The notes under the pieces are model-generated. The model was not told where the DNA came from. It made no database searches and saw only the letters and a list, made by a program, of their open reading frames with translations. Shown piece by piece: positions 27,141 to 37,582 of a stretch of 64,000 nucleotides of DNA; the stretch's first letter is position 1, and each line of letters starts with the position of its first letter. The stretch comes from Serratia sp. Ag1 (GTDB lineage: Bacteria > Pseudomonadota > Gammaproteobacteria > Enterobacterales > Enterobacteriaceae), in the NCBI RefSeq assembly GCF_000743355.1, contig NZ_JQEI01000009.1, positions 1 to 64,000 of the forward strand, read 5' to 3'. The position numbers were made by a program, and so were the translations under genes.

Positions 27141-27627
27141 CGCGCAGCCCCCCCTTACCTTCAGCCTTGCGGATAAGAGACACGCTAAGACTTAAGGTTG
27201 CGGGGAAACTTCGCAACGTGCGACTGAATTCTAAAAGGGGGATGAGGGAAGCTGGATAACGAGTCTGGATCGCCTCGATTGCTCCATAGTCGCTGCGGCC
27301 ACAGCGGAAACCGGCGGGAACCGGTGCTAAAGTGAAAAATTGCCCCATCTTTCTTATCCTCATGAGTCACGACCATAAAGTTTTGGTTGATCGCAACGAA
27401 CCTATTTATCTATCCGGCTCGATGTCCGGCCTCGCTTGGTGTGTGAAATTCACAGTTTGTAGAACGTAAATGCAAAAAAATAACCGACGCGTTAAAACGT
27501 CGGCTATCTTCATTGGGGTATTTTGCCCTAGAAAGCCATCGGAAGACAAGATCCAGAAACTTTCTTACACAAATTCTTTTGCCGAGCGTACAGAAAACCC
27601 GCTTACCAACCAATGTGCCTGCCTAAT
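27141..27627. other. Intergenic region and possible leader between puuA and puuP
   Basis: About 490 bases. It contains the minus-strand terminator at 27473-27505, a 13-base palindrome TGTGAAATTCACA near 27443, and a minus-strand open frame of 72 codons (ATG 27348, stop 27130) whose end overlaps the puuP start by 11 bases; I do not call it a gene. Confidence 0.5.
27473..27505 (-). terminator. Intrinsic terminator after puuA
   Basis: On the minus strand: stem CCGACG/CGTCGG with loop TTTTAACG, followed by TTATTTTTTT. It lies about 120 bases after the puuA stop, so puuA and puuP are likely separate transcription units. Confidence 0.8.
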
Positions 27628-29046
27628 TCAGGCATTTTTCAACATCCAGTCAATCTCGGTTTCAGTCACCAGGCGTTCAAACTGCATCAGCTCATCCATC
27701 TTGCAGGCGTGATAAACGCGCGAGAAGCGTTCACCAAGGTGACGAGTCAGTTCATGCTGATGCTCAAATTCGTACAACGCATCGCTCTGGCGGATCGGGA
27801 ATGGTAAGCCCTCTTGCTCCAAACCATTGCCGGTCACCGGTTCAGGCAGCGGTAATTCGGTATCCACTCCGTAAAGTATGCCCGCCAGGATCGCGGCGAC
27901 TACCAGATAAGGGTTGGCATCCGCCCCGGCCACCCGGTATTCCACGCGGTGGTTATCCACATCGCTACAGGGAATACGGAGCGCTACGGTACGATTATTA
28001 TGCCCCCAAGAGGCTTGCACTGGCACATACATGCCCGGCTGGAAGCGGCGAAACGCATTAACATTCGGTGCCAGCAGCGCCATGGAAGCTGGCATCAGGG
28101 CAATCATCCCCGCCAATGCACGCTTCAGCAACGCCGAATCGGCACCGTCTGACTCGGCAAACAGGTTTCTACCTGCGCTGTCTATCATACTGATATGCAC
28201 ATGCATTCCACTACCGGCATAATCCTCATAGGGTTTGGCCATAAAGGTGGCATGCATATTGTGGTTTTCTGCCACCTGCCGCACCAGGCGCTTCAAAGCC
28301 AGCGCATGATCGCAAGCCTGCAAGACGTTATCGGTATGGTTCAGGTTCACTTCGAACTGGCCTGGCGATGCTTCCGCCACCGCGCCATCGGCTGGCAGCC
28401 CCTGCATCTGTGCCAGCCTGTCAATGTCGTTCAGCACCCCGGCAAAGTGGTTGAGATTATCCAGCGAATAAACCTGGCTCTGTACGTTACGCTCTTGCGT
28501 TCCAGGCGCACAAGGGGGTTGCAGATCACCTTCGGAATCCCGTTGTCGATCGATGAGATAAAACTCCAGCTCTACCGCTACCACCGGGAATAATCCACGC
28601 TGGCGCAACGCCTGCCATATTCGATTCAGGACATTGCGAGGTTCAACGTCAAAGGGAGTACCATCTTCATCCAGCATGGTCAGTAAGACCTGGCCAATAT
28701 GTTCGGGATCTGCCGCTGATGGCGTGAGTGTTCCTGCTACCGGGATACAGACGCGATCAGGTTCCCCCAACTCCTGCCCCAAACCCGCTTCTTCCACCAC
28801 GTTGCCAAGAATGTCCATAGCAAACACGGAGGCGGGGAAATAGCAGCCTTTTTCTATTTTTTTCAGCCCGGAGATAGGAATGCGTTTACCGCGGAAGGAA
28901 CCATTCAAGTCATTGAGAAGGATATCGATATATTGTGTAGCAGGGTGGCGTTCCAAATAGTGAGCAACCTCACGTTGGAACGCGCTACTTCGCCTGTCTT
29001 CATTATGCTGTGCAAAATTTTCAACTGCTGCGCTATTGGTTTGCAT
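27628..29046 (-). CDS. puuA: Gamma-glutamylputrescine synthetase (GS family)
   Basis: A 472-residue glutamine-synthetase-fold ligase that joins glutamate to putrescine using ATP, first step of the Puu pathway. Characteristic segments: DILLNDLNGSFRGKRIPI, VELEFYLIDRQRD with metal-binding Glu, EASPGQFEVNLNHTDN, GSGMHVHISMID, NNRTVALRIPCSDVDNHRVE, RVAGADANPYLVVAAILAG. Length is as in E. coli PuuA. Divergent from puuR across about 380 bp, which should hold PuuR operators. Confidence 0.92.
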   Translation of the reverse strand: MQTNSAAVENFAQHNEDRRSSAFQREVAHYLERHPATQYIDILLNDLNGSFRGKRIPISGLKKIEKGCYFPASVFAMDILGNVVEEAGLGQELGEPDRVCIPVAGTLTPSAADPEHIGQVLLTMLDEDGTPFDVEPRNVLNRIWQALRQRGLFPVVAVELEFYLIDRQRDSEGDLQPPCAPGTQERNVQSQVYSLDNLNHFAGVLNDIDRLAQMQGLPADGAVAEASPGQFEVNLNHTDNVLQACDHALALKRLVRQVAENHNMHATFMAKPYEDYAGSGMHVHISMIDSAGRNLFAESDGADSALLKRALAGMIALMPASMALLAPNVNAFRRFQPGMYVPVQASWGHNNRTVALRIPCSDVDNHRVEYRVAGADANPYLVVAAILAGILYGVDTELPLPEPVTGNGLEQEGLPFPIRQSDALYEFEHQHELTRHLGERFSRVYHACKMDELMQFERLVTETEIDWMLKNA

Positions 29047-29430
29047 ACATCACCTGCCGTTGTGCTTTTGGAAAGGCTTACCGATCGATTCAACACATGG
29101 TCTGAATTCTCTGAAAAGTGAGCTGGAAATTGGTGCTCGAAATAACACCCATTGAATTAAACATAGCTTTAACAAAAATGCTTTGCAAATGTTACAATCA
29201 CGTTTGATTATTCACCACGGACTGCTAAATTGATAAAATATTGACCGAAAAGGCGTTGTCTGCCATTTTTGTGTACATTATTTTCTCCGCCAGCATGGCG
29301 GTAAATGTGGGCAATATATTTTCCAATAACGGCCCAACTACCGATATCATGTGATGTCGATATCACTCAGACAGGAACCCGATTCCGGGTATTTCCTAAG
29401 CTTGTCGCCTTATCAAAAGGAACCACCGTT
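29047..29430. other. Divergent puuA-puuR regulatory region
   Basis: About 385 AT-rich bases between divergent genes. It holds TTGATAAAATATTGACC (about 29230-29246) and AAAATATATTGCCCA on the minus strand (29308-29322), both resembling the PuuR box as I recall it. No gene or RNA seen. Confidence 0.5.
29308..29322 (-). promoter_or_regulatory. Candidate PuuR operator
   Basis: AAAATATATTGCCCA matches 12 of 15 positions of AAAATATAATGAACA, the E. coli PuuR box as I remember it. Position between divergent puuA and puuR fits. Low confidence because the consensus is recalled and AT-rich. Confidence 0.35.
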
Positions 29431-29988
29431 ATGAGCGAAGCCAGCTTGGCACCAGGCAAGCGCCTATCGCAGATCCGCCAACATTTGGGTCTGTCGCAGC
29501 GCAGGGTCGCCGAACTGTCCGGATTAACCCACAGTGCTATCAGCACTATTGAACAAGACAAAGTCAGCCCGGCTATCAGTACGTTGCAGAAATTGCTAAA
29601 GGTCTATGGGCTGTCATTATCTGAATTTTTTGCTGAACCCGAACGCCAGGATGAACCCAAAGTGGTCATCGAACCGGAAGATCTGATCGAAATTGGCAGC
29701 CAAGGGGTCTCCATGAAGCTGGTGCATAACGGTAGCCCTACCCGCAACTTGGCCATGATGCTGGAAACCTATCAGCCCGGCACCACCACGGGTGAGAAGA
29801 TCAAGCACCAGGGTGAAGAGATCGGTACCCTGCTTGAGGGCGAAATCATGCTGACGGTCAACGGGCAGAGCTACCTGCTGACGGCTGGCCAAAGTTATGC
29901 CATCAATACCGGGATGCCCCACAGTTTCAGCAATACGTCGACACGTGTGTGCCGAATCATTAGCGCCCACACGCCCACCACCTTCTGA
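29431..29988 (+). CDS. puuR: PuuR, putrescine-responsive repressor
   Basis: A 185-residue XRE/cupin regulator: N-terminal helix-turn-helix (about 8-62: LSQIRQHLGLSQRRVAELSG, SAISTIEQDKVSPAISTL) and C-terminal cupin (about 110-180: GEKIKHQGEEIGTLLEGEIM, AINTGMPHSFSN). It represses puu genes until putrescine binds. The start at 29431 has AAGGA 9 bases upstream and gives the family N-terminus. puuB follows after 20 bases. Confidence 0.9.
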   Translation: MSEASLAPGKRLSQIRQHLGLSQRRVAELSGLTHSAISTIEQDKVSPAISTLQKLLKVYGLSLSEFFAEPERQDEPKVVIEPEDLIEIGSQGVSMKLVHNGSPTRNLAMMLETYQPGTTTGEKIKHQGEEIGTLLEGEIMLTVNGQSYLLTAGQSYAINTGMPHSFSNTSTRVCRIISAHTPTTF

Positions 29989-30008
29989 CACCACCAGACG
30001 GAGGAAGT

Positions 30009-31289
30009 ATGACGGAGCATGTTGCCAGCTATTATGCCACCAGCGCTAACCCCCATGCTGCGTATCCGTCACTGAAAGAAGCCATCCGTTGCGATATCTG
30101 CATCGTCGGCGGTGGCTTTAGCGGCCTGTCTTCAACCCTGCATTTGGTTGAGGCCGGTTATGACGTGGTGTTGCTCGAAGCCGCTTGCATCGGTTGGGGA
30201 GCCAGTGGGCGCAACGGTGGCCAAGTAGTCAACTCTTATAGCCGTGACATTGATGTGATCGAGGCTCGTTACGATCGCAACACCGCCACCCTGCTTGGCA
30301 GCATGATGTTCGAAGGTGCGGAGATCATTCGTCAGCGCATCAAGCGATATGCCATTGCTTGTGATTATCGCCCAGGTGCCATTGCCGCCGCCCTCACAGC
30401 CAAACAGTTCAACGCGCTACGAGAAAAAGAGAAGCTTTGGCAGTGTTACGGCCATCAACAGCTGGAATTGCTCGGCAGCGAAAGTATCAAGCAAGCCATT
30501 GCCAGCGAGCGCTATGTGGGAGGGTTGTTGGATCGTAACGGTGGCCATCTCCACCCATTAAATTTGGCCTTAGGCGAGGCTGCCGCTATACAGCAGCACG
30601 GTGGACGGATATTTGAACAGTCTGCCGTGACGCATATTGACTACGCCGAACCAGCAACGGTACATACCGCGCAGGGTTCCGTTATTGCTAACGTGGTGAT
30701 CGTCGCCGGTAATGCTTATTTGGGGGATAAGTTGGAGCCCCGTCTCAGCCGTTTGAGTATGCCTTGCGGATCACAAATTATTGCCACCGAACCGTTGCCA
30801 CACGATGTCGCACGCGCACTGTTACCAGAGAATTACTGCGTTGAAGACTGCAATTATCTGCTGGATTACTTCCGCTTGACTGCGGATAACCGCCTATTAT
30901 ACGGCGGAGGGGTGATGTATGGCGCGCATGAACCAGCCGATATCGACGCTAAAATTCTGCCTAAGATGTTGAAAACCTTCCCACAACTCAAGAACGTGCG
31001 CATCGATTACCGCTGGAGCGGTAATTTCCTGCTGACGCTCTCCCGCATGCCACAGTTTGGTCGGCTAGAAAACAATGTTTACTACCTGCAGGGGGACAGC
31101 GGCCACGGTGTAACCCTGACACATCTGGCAGGCAGATTAATCGCTGAAGTGCTGCGCGGTGACGTAGAGCGTTTTGACGCCTTTGCCAAACTGCCACACC
31201 TGCCCTTCTTTGGTGGCCGCCATTTACGCATCCCCTTCACCGCCCTTGGCGCCGCTTACTATGCGCTGCGTGATCGGCTGGGATTCTGA
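30009..31289 (+). CDS. puuB: Gamma-glutamylputrescine oxidase
   Basis: A 426-residue FAD-dependent oxidase of the DAO fold: dinucleotide-binding CDICIVGGGFSGLSSTLHL near residue 30, GWGASGRNGGQV, and the C-terminal GDSGHGVTLTHLAGRLIAE that closes the FAD site. It oxidises gamma-glutamylputrescine to the aldehyde. GGAGG lies 4 bases before the ATG. Co-directional with puuR, so repressor and oxidase likely share an operon. The next pathway enzymes (puuC, puuD, puuE) are not in this window. Confidence 0.9.
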   Translation: MTEHVASYYATSANPHAAYPSLKEAIRCDICIVGGGFSGLSSTLHLVEAGYDVVLLEAACIGWGASGRNGGQVVNSYSRDIDVIEARYDRNTATLLGSMMFEGAEIIRQRIKRYAIACDYRPGAIAAALTAKQFNALREKEKLWQCYGHQQLELLGSESIKQAIASERYVGGLLDRNGGHLHPLNLALGEAAAIQQHGGRIFEQSAVTHIDYAEPATVHTAQGSVIANVVIVAGNAYLGDKLEPRLSRLSMPCGSQIIATEPLPHDVARALLPENYCVEDCNYLLDYFRLTADNRLLYGGGVMYGAHEPADIDAKILPKMLKTFPQLKNVRIDYRWSGNFLLTLSRMPQFGRLENNVYYLQGDSGHGVTLTHLAGRLIAEVLRGDVERFDAFAKLPHLPFFGGRHLRIPFTALGAAYYALRDRLGF

Positions 31290-31340
31290 GCGCAGTGACA
31301 ACCTACCGGAGCAATATTTTCTCGCCCGCCTGACACAAAA

Positions 31341-31367
31341 AACGGCACCTTAAATAAAGGTGCCGTT
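31341..31367. terminator. Bidirectional terminator between puuB and ihfB
   Basis: Eleven-base perfect stem AACGGCACCTT/AAGGTGCCGTT with loop AAATA, preceded by an A-run and followed by TTGATATT, so it can stop both the plus-strand puuB and the minus-strand ihfB transcripts. Confidence 0.85.
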
Positions 31368-31408
31368 TGATATTCTTTACAAGCAACAACGCTATGGGTG
31401 GTCAGAGA

Positions 31409-31693
31409 CTAGCCATAGATATTGGCGCGATCGCGCAACTCTTTACCTGGTTTAAAGTGAGGGACATACTTGCCATCCAACTCAACTTTGTCACCCGTTT
31501 TAGGGTTACGCCCAACGCGCGGAGCACGGTAGTGAAGAGAAAAACTGCCGAATCCGCGGATCTCAATGCGTTCACCCTCGGCTAGCGTAGCTGCCATGTG
31601 TTCAAGCATCTCTTTCACGGCATCCTCAACGGCTTTCGCCGGAATATGAGATTGCTGGCCAGCAAGTCTTTCAATAAGTTCAGACTTGGTCAT
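31409..31693 (-). CDS. ihfB: Integration host factor subunit beta
   Basis: A 94-residue HU/IHF-fold DNA-bending protein. With IhfA it binds and sharply bends specific sites for recombination, replication and transcription. The start at 31693 ([14 protein letters not shown]) has the ideal GGAGG 4 bases upstream. The beta-arm carries [20 protein letters not shown] and the intercalating-proline region [12 protein letters not shown]. It follows rpsA in the same direction, as in E. coli. Confidence 0.96.
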   Translation of the reverse strand: MTKSELIERLAGQQSHIPAKAVEDAVKEMLEHMAATLAEGERIEIRGFGSFSLHYRAPRVGRNPKTGDKVELDGKYVPHFKPGKELRDRANIYG

Positions 31694-31755
31694 AGTACCT
31701 CCAAGCTTTGCAGCTAAACTACCGTATCGGGGCGGCCAAAGACCGCCCCCCGTCA

Positions 31756-33429
31756 TTACTCGCCTTTAGCCGCTTTGAAAGCTTCAGCCATAGCATTAGA
31801 GAAGTTGCTTTCTTCAGGTTTGTTGTTAACCGTAGCAATTGCATCTTTCTCGTCAGCTTCGTCCTTCGCACGTACGGACAGGCTTACAACGCGGTTCTTA
31901 CGATCAACACCGGTGAATTTAGCTTCAACTTCGTCACCAACGTTCAGAACCAGAGTTGCATCTTCAATGCGGTCGCGAGAGGCTTCAGATGCACGCAGGT
32001 AACCTTCTACACCGCCTGCTAATTCAACTGTAGCACCTTTGGCGTCAACTGCAGTGACTTTACCCGTAACAATAGTACCTTTCTTGTTCATAGACAGGTA
32101 GTTATTGAATGGATCTTCAGCCAGTTGCTTCACGCCCAGAGAGATACGCTCGCGCTCTGCGTCAACCTGCAGAACAACCGCTGCGATTTCGTCGCCTTTT
32201 TTGTATTCACGAACTGCTTCTTCGCCTGCAACGTTCCAGGAGATGTCAGACAGGTGAACCAGGCCGTCGATGCCGCCGTCCAGGCCGATGAAGATACCGA
32301 AGTCAGTGATAGACTTGATTTTACCTTCAACGCGGTCGCCCTTGTTGTGGGTTTCTGCGAACTGCTGCCATGGGTTGTTTTTGCACTGCTTCAGACCCAG
32401 GGAGATACGACGACGCTCTTCGTCAATGTCCAGAACCATCACTTCCACGACATCGCCCACGTTAACAACTTTGGACGGATGGATGTTTTTGTTGGTCCAA
32501 TCCATTTCAGAAACGTGTACCAGACCTTCAACGCCTTCTTCGATTTCTACGAAGCAGCCGTAATCAGTCAGGTTGGTTACACGACCCGTCAGCTTGGTGC
32601 TTTCTGGGTAACGCTTAGCGATAGCAACCCATGGATCTTCGCCCAGTTGCTTCAGGCCCAGAGATACACGAGTACGCTCGCGGTCGAACTTCAGCACTTT
32701 AACAGTGATTTCGTCGCCAACATTGACGATTTCGCTTGGATGCTTAACGCGTTTCCAAGCCATGTCAGTGATGTGCAGCAGGCCATCAACACCGCCCAGA
32801 TCAACGAATGCACCGTAGTCAGTGAGGTTCTTAACGATACCTTTAACTTCCATGCCTTCCTGCAGGTTTTCCAGCAGTTGATCGCGCTCTGCGCTGTTCT
32901 CGGACTCGATGACTGCACGACGAGAAACAACAACGTTGTTGCGCTTCTGATCCAGCTTGATGACTTTGAACTCAAGCTCTTTGCCTTCCAGATGCAGAGT
33001 GTCGCGAACTGGACGCACGTCAACCAGGGAACCTGGCAGGAACGCACGAATGCCGTTCAGCTCTACAGTGAAGCCACCCTTCACTTTGCCGTTGATGATA
33101 CCAATGACAGTTTCAGCTTCTTCGTAAGCTTTTTCCAGCGTGATCCAAGCTTCGTGACGCTTAGCTTTCTCACGGGACAGCAGAGTTTCACCGAAGCCAT
33201 CTTCAACAGCGTCCAGCGCAACATCAACTTCGTCACCAATCTGGATTTCCAGTTCGCCCTGTGCGTTTTTGAATTGCTCAGCCGGAATGGCAGATTCAGA
33301 TTTCAGACCGGCGTCAACCAGTACGACATCTTTATCGATAGCAACTACAACGCCACGAACGATGGAACCCGGACGGGTTTCGATTGTTTTCAGGGATTCT
33401 TCAAAGAGTTGAGCGAAAGATTCAGTCAT
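31756..33429 (-). CDS. rpsA: 30S ribosomal protein S1
   Basis: A 557-residue protein with six S1 OB-fold repeats; the repeat signature recurs as [25 protein letters not shown] and [13 protein letters not shown]. It delivers mRNA to the ribosome, unwinds leaders and regulates its own translation. The length equals E. coli S1. A GC-rich stem (GGGGCGG/CCGCCCC, about 31729-31749) separates it from ihfB. It lies between cmk and ihfB as in E. coli. A long open frame on the opposite strand is a codon-bias shadow. Confidence 0.97.
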   Translation of the reverse strand: MTESFAQLFEESLKTIETRPGSIVRGVVVAIDKDVVLVDAGLKSESAIPAEQFKNAQGELEIQIGDEVDVALDAVEDGFGETLLSREKAKRHEAWITLEKAYEEAETVIGIINGKVKGGFTVELNGIRAFLPGSLVDVRPVRDTLHLEGKELEFKVIKLDQKRNNVVVSRRAVIESENSAERDQLLENLQEGMEVKGIVKNLTDYGAFVDLGGVDGLLHITDMAWKRVKHPSEIVNVGDEITVKVLKFDRERTRVSLGLKQLGEDPWVAIAKRYPESTKLTGRVTNLTDYGCFVEIEEGVEGLVHVSEMDWTNKNIHPSKVVNVGDVVEVMVLDIDEERRRISLGLKQCKNNPWQQFAETHNKGDRVEGKIKSITDFGIFIGLDGGIDGLVHLSDISWNVAGEEAVREYKKGDEIAAVVLQVDAERERISLGVKQLAEDPFNNYLSMNKKGTIVTGKVTAVDAKGATVELAGGVEGYLRASEASRDRIEDATLVLNVGDEVEAKFTGVDRKNRVVSLSVRAKDEADEKDAIATVNNKPEESNFSNAMAEAFKAAKGE

Positions 33430-33621
33430 GTTGTTAATCTTCAGGGTTCTTTAGTTTAACGTCCATTTAGCATCCCGCCGAATGGGGTTGTTTCACATAC
33501 CCCGCCATTGGCTCCATGCCGACAGGGTTTAGGTTACAGGGGTAAAACTTTACCCGATATATTACGATACTACCATGAAATACAATGGCAAATATGACAA
33601 AAGCCAGTAACGCCACCGTGC

Positions 33622-34311
33622 TTATTGCTGCGGCAACGCTAAAACTTCCTGTGCATATGTCAGTGCCCGCTGGATCACTTCATCAATCGACATGCAGGTA
33701 GAATCCAGCACGAGGGCATCTGAAGCAGGCACCAGCGGCGCAATAGCGCGATTACGGTCACGGTCATCCCGTTCCTTTATCTCGGCTAAAAGACGTTCAA
33801 AGTTAACATCAAAGCCCTTCTCCTGCAACTGCAGCATACGGCGATGCGCACGCTCTTCCGCGCTGGCGTCAAGGAAAATTTTTACCGGGGCATCAGGGAA
33901 TACTACCGTACCCATATCCCGGCCATCGGCAATCAGCCCGGGCATCTCACGAAATGCCCGCTGACGGCGCAGCAAAGCCTCACGCACCCGAGGGAACGCG
34001 GCTGCCTGTGAAGCCGTATTGCCGACAGTCTCAGTCCGGATCTCATTGCTGACATCCTCACCTTCCAAAATAACCTGCAACTTGCCGTCCTGAGCAACAA
34101 AGCGGACATCGAGATGTGCGGCCAAAGGAACTAACGCCTCTTCAGAAGTAATATCCACCTGATGATGCAGCGCTGCCAAAGCCAACACACGATAAATCGC
34201 GCCAGAGTCCAGCAAACGCCAACCAAGGGATTCGGCTAACGCTTTGCACAGCGTGCCTTTACCTGCACCACTGGGTCCATCAACCGTTATCACCGGGGCT
34301 ATAGCCGCCAT
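33622..34311 (-). CDS. cmk: Cytidylate kinase
   Basis: A 229-residue NMP kinase that phosphorylates CMP and dCMP. The P-loop [10 protein letters not shown] is at residues 13-22, DSGAIYR follows, and the CMP-binding [12 protein letters not shown] and LID region [16 protein letters not shown] are canonical. Upstream of rpsA on the same strand, as in E. coli, with a roughly 190-base gap holding the rpsA promoter. Confidence 0.96.
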   Translation of the reverse strand: MAAIAPVITVDGPSGAGKGTLCKALAESLGWRLLDSGAIYRVLALAALHHQVDITSEEALVPLAAHLDVRFVAQDGKLQVILEGEDVSNEIRTETVGNTASQAAAFPRVREALLRRQRAFREMPGLIADGRDMGTVVFPDAPVKIFLDASAEERAHRRMLQLQEKGFDVNFERLLAEIKERDDRDRNRAIAPLVPASDALVLDSTCMSIDEVIQRALTYAQEVLALPQQ

Positions 34312-34610
34312 TTTTCTCTCCTTCAGGTAGAAACCTCACAGGGATGAGCCTGCCATCTGCTCCAGTCGGAACAGATTCGGTGGCGTATTATACGCGTCCT
34401 TCTGACTGACTGTTACCCCGGAACCGTCTGGTTGTCGAAAATAAAGCCATTGAGACGGAGAAAATAACCCAATCCATATAGCGTGCGGCGTACTCCTTGA
34501 AGGGATAATCGGGCTTTTTTCCGATAAATTGCGGTGAAGCTTTATTTTTTTCTGCAGATGAATATTTGTTAGACTGATGCCAGCAATGAATCATTCCTTA
34601 CCGAGGCTGT

Positions 34611-34940
34611 ATGTTGGAGTTTGAAGGTCAGATAATTGAAACTGACGCCCTGGGTTACCTGAAAAACAGCGCCGACTGGCAAGAAGGTCTGGCACTATTA
34701 CTGGCAGCACAAGAAGAAATCGAGCTGACTGAAGCTCACTGGGAGGTGGTACGTTTTGTCCGTGATTTCTATCAGGAATTTAATACTTCACCGGCTATCC
34801 GCATGCTGGTGAAAGCCATGGCACAAAAATACGGTGAAGAGAAAGGCAACAGCCGTTACCTTTATCGCCTGTTCCCAAAAGGCCCGGCAAAGCAGGCGAC
34901 AAAAATCGCCGGTCTGCCAAAACCGGTGAAATGTATCTGA
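34611..34940 (+). CDS. tusE: TusE sulfurtransferase
   Basis: A 109-residue DsrC-family protein. It accepts persulfide sulfur from TusBCD and passes it to MnmA for 2-thiouridine synthesis in tRNA. The catalytic cysteine is the penultimate residue (KPVKCI, Cys108), as in E. coli. GFEGQ-like N-terminus [17 protein letters not shown] and AKGPAKQA tail are conserved. Convergent with yccX, 8 bases apart. Confidence 0.94.
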   Translation: MLEFEGQIIETDALGYLKNSADWQEGLALLLAAQEEIELTEAHWEVVRFVRDFYQEFNTSPAIRMLVKAMAQKYGEEKGNSRYLYRLFPKGPAKQATKIAGLPKPVKCI

Positions 34941-34948
34941 CATTATTA

Positions 34949-35227
34949 TTAGTAGCGGATGCCGAACCCTTGGTAATCCGCTACTCCTTGCGGTTCTACC
35001 AGCACGCGATCAATACGGGCTCCACGCGGGCCACCGCTTTTTAGCCATTCAACCAGTTCGTTAACCCGCTGCGGCTCACCACAGGCAATAACCTCAACGC
35101 TGCCATCATCCAAATTACGTGCATAACCGGTCAGCCCCAGCGTTGTCGCCTTAGATTGTGTGTTGTAGCGAAACCCAACCCCTTGCACCAGGCCATAGAC
35201 ATACGCGGCAAGACAAACTTGTGTCAT
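34949..35227 (-). CDS. yccX: Acylphosphatase
   Basis: A 92-residue small alpha/beta hydrolase that cleaves acyl phosphates. The catalytic Arg20 lies in [14 protein letters not shown] and the second catalytic residue Asn38 in [12 protein letters not shown], as in the family. C-terminal GFGIRY is typical. Convergent with tusE and divergent from rlmI, as in E. coli. Confidence 0.94.
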   Translation of the reverse strand: MTQVCLAAYVYGLVQGVGFRYNTQSKATTLGLTGYARNLDDGSVEVIACGEPQRVNELVEWLKSGGPRGARIDRVLVEPQGVADYQGFGIRY

Positions 35228-35319
35228 AATTGGCTCCTTATCGATTTTTGTTTATGGCATTTTCTGTGTTGATGCACAGAAAGTGTGACTCTTTTATCTA
35301 GCTGGCAGCCTACTTAATT

Positions 35320-36510
35320 ATGACCGTACGTCTGTTTCTCGCCAAGGGCCGTGAAAAGTCCTTACTTCGCCGTCATCCATGGGTTTTTTCTGGCGCGGTT
35401 CTGCGCATTGAAGGCAAAGCTCTCTCTGGTGAAACCATTGATATTCTCGACAGCCAGGGTAAATGGCTGGCACGCGGAGCTTATTCGCCAGAATCACAGA
35501 TTCGTGCACGCGTTTGGACCTTCCAACAAGATGAAGAGATTGATATTGCATTCTTCATCCGCCGCCTGCAACAGGCACAAAGCTGGCGGGATTGGGTGGC
35601 AAAACGTGACGGTTTAGATAGCTATCGTCTGATTGCCGGTGAGTCTGACGGCATGCCAGGCATTACCATCGATCGCTTCCAGAACTTCCTGGTGCTGCAG
35701 TTGCTCTCCGCAGGGGCGGAATACCAGCGGGCAGCGCTGATTACCACCCTGCAGCACTGCTATCCAGAGTGTGCAATCTATGATCGCTCCGACGTCGCCG
35801 TGCGCAAAAAAGAGGGCTTACCTTTAGCACAAGGCCAAATTTTAGGCGATTTACCGCCCGCTCTGCTGCCTATTACCGAACATGGTATGAAACTGTTAGT
35901 GGATATTCAGCAGGGGCATAAAACCGGGTTTTACCTCGATCAACGCGATAGCCGCTTGGCAGCACGCAACTACTCCGCAGGCCGTCGCGTACTGAACTGC
36001 TTCTCCTATACCGGTGCCTTTGCGGTTTCAGCGCTGATGGGGGGGTGTTCACAGGTCATCAGCGTGGATACTTCACAGGCGGCGTTGGATATTGCAAAAC
36101 AGAACGTTGAACTGAACCAACTGGATCTGAGCAAAGCAGAGTTTGTGCGTGATGATGTTTTCCAGTTGTTACGCAACTATCGCACACAAGGGGAAAAATT
36201 CGATCTGATCATCATGGATCCCCCCAAGTTTGTTGAAAACAAGAATCAACTGGCCAGCGCCTGCCGGGGTTACAAAGACATCAATATGCTCGCACTGCAG
36301 TTATTGAACCCAGGTGGTATTCTGCTCAGTTTCTCTTGTTCCGGCCTGATGCCAACCGATTTATTCCAGAAAATTTTAGCCGATGCCGCTGTAGATGCTG
36401 GTCGTGATGTACAATTTATAGAGCAGTTCCGACAAGCTGCTGACCACCCAGTGATCGCAACTTACCCTGAAGGGTTGTACTTGAAAGGGTTTGCGTGTCG
36501 GGTGATGTAA
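35320..36510 (+). CDS. rlmI: 23S rRNA (cytosine-1962) methyltransferase RlmI
   Basis: A 396-residue SAM-dependent enzyme that forms m5C1962. An N-terminal PUA domain ([25 protein letters not shown]) precedes an EEHEE linker and a Rossmann methyltransferase ([39 protein letters not shown], catalytic SFSCSG). Length matches E. coli (396). Divergent from yccX. Confidence 0.95.
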   Translation: MTVRLFLAKGREKSLLRRHPWVFSGAVLRIEGKALSGETIDILDSQGKWLARGAYSPESQIRARVWTFQQDEEIDIAFFIRRLQQAQSWRDWVAKRDGLDSYRLIAGESDGMPGITIDRFQNFLVLQLLSAGAEYQRAALITTLQHCYPECAIYDRSDVAVRKKEGLPLAQGQILGDLPPALLPITEHGMKLLVDIQQGHKTGFYLDQRDSRLAARNYSAGRRVLNCFSYTGAFAVSALMGGCSQVISVDTSQAALDIAKQNVELNQLDLSKAEFVRDDVFQLLRNYRTQGEKFDLIIMDPPKFVENKNQLASACRGYKDINMLALQLLNPGGILLSFSCSGLMPTDLFQKILADAAVDAGRDVQFIEQFRQAADHPVIATYPEGLYLKGFACRVM

Positions 36511-36572
36511 CTTGAAATGCGCTGTTTTGCCCCCATTATAGCAGGCAAGGCATTGTTTCTCAGGAGGTCATC

Positions 36573-36890
36573 ATGATTGCCAGCAAATTCGGTATCGGAC
36601 AGCAGGTACGGCATAAGCTGTTGGGGTATTTGGGGGTTGTCATTGACATCGATCCCGAATATTCACTGGAGCAACCAAAAGCTGACGAGATTGCAGCCAA
36701 CAATGAGTTGCGTTTCGCTCCGTGGTATCACGTAGTGATGGAAGACGAAGAGGGTCAACCGGTTCACACTTATCTGGCTGAAGTTCAGTTAGCCGGTGAA
36801 GAACAGGATGCTCACCCAGAACAACCATCGCTGGATGAGTTGGCAGAATCTATCCGCCGCCAGCTACAGGCCCCGCGCCTGCGCAACTAA
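36573..36890 (+). CDS. hspQ: Heat shock protein HspQ
   Basis: A 105-residue YccV-fold protein that acts as a Lon specificity enhancer and affects DnaA stability. Conserved segments: [61 protein letters not shown] lies 6 bases before the ATG. A hairpin with T-run follows at 36915-36949. Confidence 0.93.
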   Translation: MIASKFGIGQQVRHKLLGYLGVVIDIDPEYSLEQPKADEIAANNELRFAPWYHVVMEDEEGQPVHTYLAEVQLAGEEQDAHPEQPSLDELAESIRRQLQAPRLRN

Positions 36891-36914
36891 GCGCCAAATC
36901 CTGAGTAACCCAAA

Positions 36915-36949
36915 CAAGGGCTTAACACGTTAAGCCCTTGTTGTTTTTT
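36915..36949 (+). terminator. Intrinsic terminator of hspQ
   Basis: Eleven-base stem CAAGGGCTTAA/TTAAGCCCTTG with loop CACG, followed by TTGTTTTTTA. It can also serve the convergent yccU. Confidence 0.9.
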
Positions 36950-36954
36950 ATGAT

Positions 36955-37368
36955 TCAGCGCTCAAGCCCCAAACGCGGAATCTCTATTTTCGGGCAGCGG
37001 TCCATAATCACTTTTAACCCCGCATCCACAGCTAACACCGCAGCCTGTTCATTGATTACGCCAATTTGTAACCACAACGCTTTCGCTCCGATAGCGATCG
37101 CTTCCTGCGCTACGCCGTAGGCCGCCTCTGGATTGCGGAAGACATCAACCATATCGATAGGATGAGGAATATCCTCCAGTTTGGCGTAAACTTTCTGGCC
37201 AAGCAGCGTTTGCCCGGCTAATTTTGGGCTAACTGGTGTTACCTGATATCCCTGCGTTTGCAGATAGGCCATCACACCGTAACTGGGCCGACCAGGATTA
37301 TCACTGGCCCCCACTAGCGCGATTGTTTTTACCTGCTTCAATACGGCGGCAATGTCTTGATCTTGCAT
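36955..37368 (-). CDS. yccU: CoA-binding domain protein YccU
   Basis: A 137-residue Rossmann-type CoA-binding domain (DUF/COG1832): TIALVGASDNPGRPSYGVMAYLQTQGYQV, VYAKLEDIPHPIDMVDVFRN, KALWLQIGVINEQAA, DRCPKIEIPRLGL. Role undefined; homologues are thought to bind CoA or related nucleotides. Convergent with hspQ, as in E. coli. Confidence 0.9.
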   Translation of the reverse strand: MQDQDIAAVLKQVKTIALVGASDNPGRPSYGVMAYLQTQGYQVTPVSPKLAGQTLLGQKVYAKLEDIPHPIDMVDVFRNPEAAYGVAQEAIAIGAKALWLQIGVINEQAAVLAVDAGLKVIMDRCPKIEIPRLGLER

Positions 37369-37582
37369 CTTCGGCTCCAGAGGTTGTGTTAGGAAATGCC
37401 TTTATCCAGTGTAACCGAAGGCTTTATTCCAGCGAGTATTTCTTCATAGAGCGCAGAATCCCTTTACTTCAAAATATTTATAAATGTGTTTAAATGTAAA
37501 TAAAATATAGTATTGAAAAACTTTGACACAACTCACGCTGTATTCAACACTAATAGCCATGCTTTATGAAAAGGAAACAACG

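Noticed and set aside
27443-27455. Palindrome TGTGAAATTCACA as a CRP site
   Set aside because: The spacing between TGTGA and TCACA is 3 bases, not the 6 needed for CRP.
32125-33459. Long open frame (444 codons) on the plus strand opposite rpsA
   Set aside because: Antisense shadow from the strong codon bias of rpsA; rich in Phe, Asn and Val without any recognisable domain or ribosome-binding site.
34388-34594. 68-codon minus-strand frame between cmk and tusE
   Set aside because: No domain, no suitable ribosome-binding site and low-complexity composition; the region looks like the tusE promoter.
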